Of a stretch of 42,393 nucleotides of DNA, positions 39,016 through 42,393 are shown in pieces; the stretch's first letter is position 1, and each line of letters begins with the position of its first letter. Under the pieces are notes generated by a model. It had not been told where the DNA came from and ran no database searches. It worked only from the letters and a program-made list of their open reading frames with translations. Position numbers and translations under genes: made by a program. Origin of the DNA: Marinobacter vulgaris (GTDB lineage Bacteria > Pseudomonadota > Gammaproteobacteria > Pseudomonadales > Oleiphilaceae); assembly GCF_003344045.1 (NCBI RefSeq), contig NZ_QFWX01000011.1, positions 224 through 42,616 on the forward strand. Direction: 5' to 3'.

Positions 39016-39663
39016 TCAGCCTGAAGACTGGCCAATAAACCGGTGCCAGTCTTCAGGCTCATCCACGTCCCACTTCTCCGGAAGCAGTGAAAACGTCAAC
39101 CCGGCCTGAGTAAGCCGCCTGCAGGTCTGATCCAGGGCGTTTTCTGTCCCCCAGGCCACACCGGTGAGCATATCCGGAGCAAGCAGACGGGCACCGATCA
39201 ACACATAGCCACCATCATCCGACGGTCCCAGCACCACATCGGCCTTGTCCAGCGCAGCAACCGCAAGCTTCACGTAATCCGCATCCACCGAGGGGCAGTC
39301 GCTGCCCACGATCACTGCCTTGCCAACCTGTTGCAGAGCGCAACCCAGCGCCCGGGTCATGCGCTCGCCAAGCACATCGCCCTGCTGGGAGGACTGCCCC
39401 ACAGCAAGTGCCTCAAGTTGCTCCAGAATTGGCGAGGCGGCTGCGGGAGCACTCTTTAGCGGCCTGTCCCACAGAAACCGGACGTCGTAGCCGCTGGCCA
39501 CGAGATTTTCCAGCACCGCAAGACTGAGCCGCACATGGGCGCCCATTGCGCCCTCGGCACCAAGCTCCGGCATCAGCCGGGTCTTGACCCGGCCTGCTTC
39601 CGGCCATTTGGCAAACTGCATAACCAGAACCGATTCAGGATCAACTCTTTGCATGTCGAACAT
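39016..39663 (-). CDS. TIGR04282-type glycosyltransferase (DUF2064, arsenosugar-associated)
   Basis: A 215-residue GT-A-fold protein of the DUF2064/TIGR04282 family: MQFAKWPEAGRVKTRL near the N-terminus, VIVGSDCPSVDADYV, and VLGPSDDGGYVLIGAR. In some bacteria this family accompanies the TIGR04283 glycosyltransferase in arsenosugar synthesis. Its start lies 23 bp inside the upstream glycosyltransferase gene, so the pair is coupled; ATG at 39663 or 39654 are both possible. The C-terminal codons form one arm and loop of a 15-bp inverted repeat. Real substrate unknown here. Confidence 0.9.
   Translation of the reverse strand: MFDMQRVDPESVLVMQFAKWPEAGRVKTRLMPELGAEGAMGAHVRLSLAVLENLVASGYDVRFLWDRPLKSAPAAASPILEQLEALAVGQSSQQGDVLGERMTRALGCALQQVGKAVIVGSDCPSVDADYVKLAVAALDKADVVLGPSDDGGYVLIGARLLAPDMLTGVAWGTENALDQTCRRLTQAGLTFSLLPEKWDVDEPEDWHRFIGQSSG
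39018..39059. terminator. 15-bp perfect inverted repeat at the convergent gene ends
   Basis: AGCCTGAAGACTGGC pairs perfectly with GCCAGTCTTCAGGCT across a 12-base loop. It lies inside the last codons of the minus-strand glycosyltransferase gene and just after the M16 protease stop. Neither side has a U-tract. A GNRA-looped 5-bp hairpin (CTGAG-GCAA-CTCAG, 39006-39019) overlaps it on the left. It may end protease transcripts inside the opposing gene. Confidence 0.5.
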
Positions 39664-40348
39664 CCGCCCGGTAGGCTGCGGCCAGCGACTCCGGGGACTC
39701 GCCCCGCCAATACCGCCAACGCAGTCTCCACATCAGAAAAATGGTGCGCCAGGCACCCCCCTGCTCCCACCGCCGGCTATCGGTCGTTACCGGCTCGCCA
39801 ATGCAATAAGGCCCTGTCAGACTGCACAAACGCCTGCTCAGTTCCACGTCCTCCATCAGCGGGATCGGAGTAAATCCCTGCAGAGCCCGGAACACCGAGG
39901 CACGGACAAACATCGCCTGATCGCCAGTGGCAATGCCCGTCAGCCGGCTACGCCGGTTCATGAACCAGGCTACCACCCGGAAAATGGCCCGCCGGCCACT
40001 GAGCCGCACATCAAAACGCCCCCATTGCTTCGGGCTGCGGTAAAAACGCTCGAGATGCTGAATGGCAGAACCAGGCAGTGTCGTATCCGCGTGCAGGAAT
40101 AACAGTACGTTTCCCCGCGCCGCATCCGCCCCCGCATTCATCTGCAGGGCCCGGCCCCTGGTGCCGACAAGAACCTGGTCGCACCAGGGGCCGGCCAGAT
40201 CCGCTGTACCATCATCGCTGCCCGCATCCACCACAATTACCTCATGGCCGGCATTACGAACCGGCTGCAGGGATTGCAGGAACGACTGAATGGTAGCGGC
40301 CTCGTGCCATACCGGCACAATGACACTCAGCGAAAGCGATTCGGACAA
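39641..40348 (-). CDS. TIGR04283-type family 2 glycosyltransferase (arsenosugar-associated)
   Basis: A 235-residue GT2 enzyme: SVIVPVWHEAATIQSFLQSL, VIVVDAGSDDGTAD, the acceptor/metal region LLFLHADTTLP (DxD-like HAD), and TGIATGDQAMFVR followed by MEDVELSRRL. This is the TIGR04283 pattern, usually paired with TIGR04282 as here. The start is TTG, preceded by GGGAGG, a strong ribosome-binding site. No arsM or radical-SAM arsS is in the window, so the arsenosugar role is a family-level suggestion only. The gene is upstream of tRNA-Arg, transcribed away from it. Confidence 0.9.
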   Translation of the reverse strand: MSESLSLSVIVPVWHEAATIQSFLQSLQPVRNAGHEVIVVDAGSDDGTADLAGPWCDQVLVGTRGRALQMNAGADAARGNVLLFLHADTTLPGSAIQHLERFYRSPKQWGRFDVRLSGRRAIFRVVAWFMNRRSRLTGIATGDQAMFVRASVFRALQGFTPIPLMEDVELSRRLCSLTGPYCIGEPVTTDSRRWEQGGAWRTIFLMWRLRWRYWRGESPESLAAAYRADVRHAKS

Positions 40349-40386
40349 AACACCTCCCGCAATAAAAGACGAATCCGCAACACACC

Positions 40387-40415
40387 TTGAGCCGCAGGCT
40401 TCAGGCCGCTATCAT
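40387..40415 (+). promoter_or_regulatory. Promoter of tRNA-Arg
   Basis: TTGAGC (40387-40392), 17 bp spacer, TATCAT (40410-40415), 20 bases before the mature tRNA start. The sequence after the -10 is GC-rich (ACCGCCC), as is common in stringently controlled stable-RNA promoters. Confidence 0.7.
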
Positions 40416-40435
40416 ACCGCCCTTCTCACCGAGAT

Positions 40436-40512
40436 GCCCCCGTAGCTCATCTGGATAGAGCGTCCCCCTCCTAAGGGGAAGGTAGCAGGTTCGAGTCCTG
40501 CCGGGGGTACCA
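40436..40512 (+). tRNA. tRNA-Arg (anticodon CCT)
   Basis: A 77-nt cloverleaf: acceptor GCCCCCG / CGGGGGT, D-arm GCTC-GAGC, anticodon stem TCCCC / GGGGA around CTCCTAA (anticodon CCT, reads AGG), T-arm GCAGG-TTCGAGT-CCTGC, and an encoded CCA (40510-40512). The terminal G-T acceptor pair is a wobble. Minor-codon arginine tRNA genes are common integration sites. Sequence character changes right after it. Confidence 0.96.
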
Positions 40513-40522
40513 GATTATGCTT

Positions 40523-40708
40523 TCAAATCATGTAGTTAAGAAAAATATTAAAATCAAGAAAGCCTGCAATTGAAGCCGTAAGTGCAATGTAAGTGTAAAG
40601 AGCCTTTTGTTTCAACCGCTCGCAAAGATTGCCCAGCGGTCGTGGTGACTCAAATAAATTAGTACATTCTAAGGAACGGAGGGCTCCCGCATATGAATCT
40701 GCTGGCAT
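40523..40708 (-). CDS. Doubtful 61-residue open frame beside the tRNA
   Basis: A frame ending 10 bp from the tRNA 3' end, with a hydrophobic C-terminus (LYTYIALTASIAGFLDFNIF) that could be a membrane helix. It lacks a ribosome-binding site, and its start overlaps that of the better-supported plus-strand 45-residue gene. The frame is open further upstream, so it could be the truncated end of a lost gene cut at the attachment site. Weak support. Confidence 0.25.
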   Translation of the reverse strand: MPADSYAGALRSLECTNLFESPRPLGNLCERLKQKALYTYIALTASIAGFLDFNIFLNYMI

Positions 40709-40830
40709 TAGTGCTTGGAATAGTCCTATTCCTTGTTGGAGCTTATCTCCAAAATGAGGATAAAAAAAGCACCGCCGCTTGGTGGTTTATGGGTATAGGG
40801 GTGTTCCTATGGGTAGGCTCAATCTACTAG
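40693..40830 (+). CDS. 45-residue two-helix membrane protein
   Basis: A small protein, too short for usual gene calls: ATG with GGAGG 10 bases upstream, then two hydrophobic stretches (LLALVLGIVLFLVGAYL and WWFMGIGVFLWVGSIY) separated by a short charged loop NEDKKSTAA. This is a helical-hairpin membrane protein of unknown function. It is on the island side of the tRNA in AT-richer sequence. No homologue comes to mind. The two-helix pattern and good ribosome-binding site support that it is real. Confidence 0.6.
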   Translation: MNLLALVLGIVLFLVGAYLQNEDKKSTAAWWFMGIGVFLWVGSIY

Positions 40831-41098
40831 AGGGCTGAGTCTTAGCTCACGGTGAGGTTTGCTAGTTTGCAATATAGCATCCAGCTTTCGCGCCACCTGC
40901 CCAATGGTGAGACTGGCACCCTTTTGTCGTTTGCCGATCTTTTTTCCCCATCGTTGCGATCCACTAAGTGCGCATTTCCTCTTAATATTCTAATCTTTAC
41001 GATAAATTGCCAAAGGATTGCCAAATTGCAAGGCAAGCGGCGACCCCTCATTACGGCAACCCTCGCTAATTTTACAATGCCATTAAAAGGAAAGTTAA
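40831..41098. other. Gene-poor stretch in the tRNA-proximal island
   Basis: About 270 bp where both strands have open frames of 86-88 codons but none with a convincing ribosome-binding site or recognisable motif. It holds a tandem ATTGCCAAA repeat (41006 and 41017) and ends in the ribosome-binding site AAAGGA of the 167-residue gene. It probably carries that gene's promoter. Confidence 0.35.
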
Positions 41099-41602
41099 GT
41101 GGATTCAAATGAAGAACGTATAGCCAATATTAAGAAGAGAGCTGAGACCGAAAGGACAATAAAAGATCGACAAGAAAAGAGAAATAAGAGCGCATCTGAT
41201 AAGTTTTTTATCCTAAAATTCAGCTCTGTTTTTGTAGCCTTGTTATTTACAGGTTATCTTGTAATAGATAGTGGCGTATTTGATGATTCCCATAATACAG
41301 CTAGAAAAGACCGCACGGAAACGATTTCTTTCAGAGGTACAAGCGGTGAGGACCGAAAGGAAAAAATAAGGTCGCAATTTAGTAGCTGGGATGGATCACA
41401 CCTTAACCTCGAGCGGTTCGTAAAAAAAAGAATGCACAACCCTGACAGTTATGAGCACGTTGAAACGACTTATGGGGACAGGGGCAATCATCTTGTTGTT
41501 CGGACTGTTTTCCGTGGAACCAACGCGCTTGGTGCCGTAGTTACGAATTCGATTACAGCTAAAGTTAGTCATAACGCGCAGATTCTCGAGGTTATTGAGT
41601 GA
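41099..41602 (+). CDS. Single-pass membrane protein of unknown function
   Basis: A 167-residue protein starting at GTG with AAAGGA 7 bases upstream. Residues 1-35 are highly charged and helical, 36-58 form one membrane helix (ILKFSSVFVALLFTGYLVI), and the C-terminal domain (95-167) reads WDGSHLNLERFVKKRMHNPD, then HLVVRTVFRGTNALG and TAKVSHNAQILEV. I recall this C-terminal pattern (WDGSH...NPDSYEHVET...FRGxNAxG) from many uncharacterised bacterial and phage-island proteins; no function is assigned. Codon use is AT-richer than the flanking chromosome, consistent with acquired DNA. Confidence 0.8.
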   Translation: MDSNEERIANIKKRAETERTIKDRQEKRNKSASDKFFILKFSSVFVALLFTGYLVIDSGVFDDSHNTARKDRTETISFRGTSGEDRKEKIRSQFSSWDGSHLNLERFVKKRMHNPDSYEHVETTYGDRGNHLVVRTVFRGTNALGAVVTNSITAKVSHNAQILEVIE

Positions 41603-41756
41603 GGATCAAATCACGCACTATCAAACCCCATGCCGCCAGCCGCAATGAAAAAGCTCTCATTCAAAGTCGTCAATGTCTTGAAGTCGTGCAGGCGGGGCTC
41701 ATCCGTGAGCTAACGGGGCGGGGCGTTGCCGGGTTGCCGTATGGCTCCGGGCGGGG
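41603..41756. other. Convergent spacer in the island
   Basis: No convincing gene. A 22-codon plus-strand frame starts at 41645 (MKKLSFKVVNVL) and a minus-strand frame without a usable start covers the same bases. No terminator was recognised. Confidence 0.3.
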
Positions 41757-41927
41757 TTAATTCGGACGGATCTGTACCACGGCGCGGTGATAGTTCAGGT
41801 TTGCCGCGTAACAGTGAGCACGGGCCTGTAGTGCCTGGCGGTCATTGCCTAACAACTGCGCCACCTGCCTACCCTTGTGAGTAATCACGGCAACGTACAG
41901 GGGTTGTCGTTTGGTGTCGGGTATCAT
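41757..41927 (-). CDS. 56-residue protein coupled to the terminase small-subunit gene
   Basis: A short gene starting MIPDTKRQPLYVAVITHKGR and ending HRAVVQIRPN, with no membrane segment. Its ATG overlaps the stop of the terminase-like gene (ATGA), so it would be translated by coupling. It occupies the place where lambda-like phages have the terminase large-subunit gene. No family recognised. The coupling and coding-like composition support that it is real. Confidence 0.6.
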   Translation of the reverse strand: MIPDTKRQPLYVAVITHKGRQVAQLLGNDRQALQARAHCYAANLNYHRAVVQIRPN

Positions 41928-42322
41928 GCGTCTTGCTGTTCCAGATAATCGCGCAACTGTTCCACCACCACTTCATCAAGTCGGCTGATTTCGTTCTGAG
42001 CCTTCACACAATGCCGCCGGATCGCTTCAATCATCTGCGTGTCCAGCTCGGGGAACTTGCGCTTAATATCTAGTGGCAGACTGTCCAGAATGCCGGAAGC
42101 CGCACCGGCCACGGTAGACAGTGACAGCGTTATGATTTCCATAGGCGCGGTCTTACCTCTGGCCAACTCGTTTTTAATCTCCTGGCCTTCTGCCTGGGCT
42201 CTGGTCAGCCGTAAACGCTCCGCCTCGATATCCGAATTGTTCCCGGCCTGGTCGGCTTTCTCTAGTCGATTGTCGAGTACGGCGCGGGCTTCGTAGTACA
42301 AGTGTTTTCCGACTCTAGCCAC
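41924..42322 (-). CDS. Phage terminase small subunit (lambda Nu1-like), N-terminally truncated
   Basis: The 132-residue frame resembles lambda gpNu1 (181 residues) after its winged helix: RLTRAQAEGQEIKN here against RLTRAQADAQELKN in gpNu1, then SGILDSLPLDIKRKFPEL against ASILDGIPLSVQRRFPEL (recalled, not searched), ending EYLEQQ-like. gpNu1 recognises cos DNA and recruits the large subunit. The N-terminal HTH is missing: the GTG at 42322 has no good ribosome-binding site, an in-frame TAG lies four codons upstream, and a run of seven C (42323-42329) separates it from a second frame that continues open to the window edge and carries a plausible gpNu1-like wing (GVEPP). So a one-base frameshift is likely. 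Confidence 0.75.
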   Translation of the reverse strand: MARVGKHLYYEARAVLDNRLEKADQAGNNSDIEAERLRLTRAQAEGQEIKNELARGKTAPMEIITLSLSTVAGAASGILDSLPLDIKRKFPELDTQMIEAIRRHCVKAQNEISRLDEVVVEQLRDYLEQQDA

Positions 42323-42393
42323 GGGGGGGTTCTACCCCGTTTCCACGGACGGTTTTAAAACGGCTGACAACTTCTGATCCTGAGCGGCAACTC

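Noticed and set aside
40819..40989. Minus-strand frame reading GKRQKGASLTIGQVARKL, resembling a recombinase tail
   Set aside because: It has no start codon upstream, is bounded by a stop, and overlaps the end of the 45-residue gene; too little to call a remnant.
41006..41025. Tandem ATTGCCAAA repeat as plasmid iterons
   Set aside because: Only two copies and no replication gene nearby; likely chance in AT-rich DNA.
40842..41112. Opposing open frames of 86 and 88 codons in the island
   Set aside because: They mirror each other, lack ribosome-binding sites and end in the next gene's start region.
40480..42393. Second copy of the tRNA 3' end (attachment repeat) inside the window
   Set aside because: No repeat of the T-arm/acceptor sequence was seen to the right of the tRNA; the other end must lie outside.

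Overview
The window looks like a stretch of Marinobacter chromosome (Gammaproteobacteria, marine oil and wax-ester bacteria). The strongest clue is a 661-residue two-domain fatty acyl-CoA reductase (33469-35454, minus) that matches, from memory, the length and architecture of the wax-ester enzyme of Marinobacter. Two blocks also keep Pseudomonas-like gene order: mtnA/mtaD/ubiG/mupP/yciK and motY/pyrC/rnt. Codon use is GC-rich and genes are tightly packed up to about 40.4 kb.

Layout. 51-3591: a minus-strand run (CoA-type Nudix, gamma carbonic anhydrase-like protein, DUF1289 protein, purT), a zinc-ribbon Nudix hydrolase on plus and a small YqfO/NIF3-like protein. 3592-4053: an AT-rich non-coding stretch with a near-perfect palindrome containing a consensus DnaA box, then the purL terminator. 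4054-10193: purL, mltF, recX. 10389-16459: a DUF349 coiled-coil protein, then a thiolase and a FadJ-like multifunctional beta-oxidation enzyme. 16681-19612: Prc protease and an HTH protein. 19601-26660: methylthioadenosine salvage (mtnA, mtaD), ubiquinone synthesis (ubiG), peptidoglycan recycling (mupP), an SDR, a glutaredoxin-like protein, yaaA, a DUF2788 membrane protein and rdgC. 26671-30514: a PatZ-like acetyltransferase divergent from a histone-deacetylase-family enzyme, a possible protein-acetylation writer/eraser pair. 30539-33410: motY (flagellar stator), pyrC, rnt. 33469-40348: the fatty acyl-CoA reductase with a repeat-bearing upstream region, an unknown small protein, an M16 protease and two arsenosugar-type glycosyltransferases.

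At 40436-40512 lies tRNA-Arg(CCT), and immediately beyond it the character changes: AT-richer sequence, small orphan genes, weak or GTG starts, and at the right edge a terminase small subunit related to lambda gpNu1. No terminase large subunit lies downstream of it. This looks like the tRNA-proximal end of an integrated element (prophage remnant or phage satellite) whose other end lies outside the window. The terminase gene appears to have lost its N-terminal DNA-binding part through a one-base slip in a run of seven C.

The most novel points are that element, the acetylation pair, the paired operator-like repeats upstream of the fatty acyl-CoA reductase, the DnaA-box palindrome, and a 15-bp perfect inverted repeat inside the end of a glycosyltransferase gene. 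Everything else is recognisable core metabolism.
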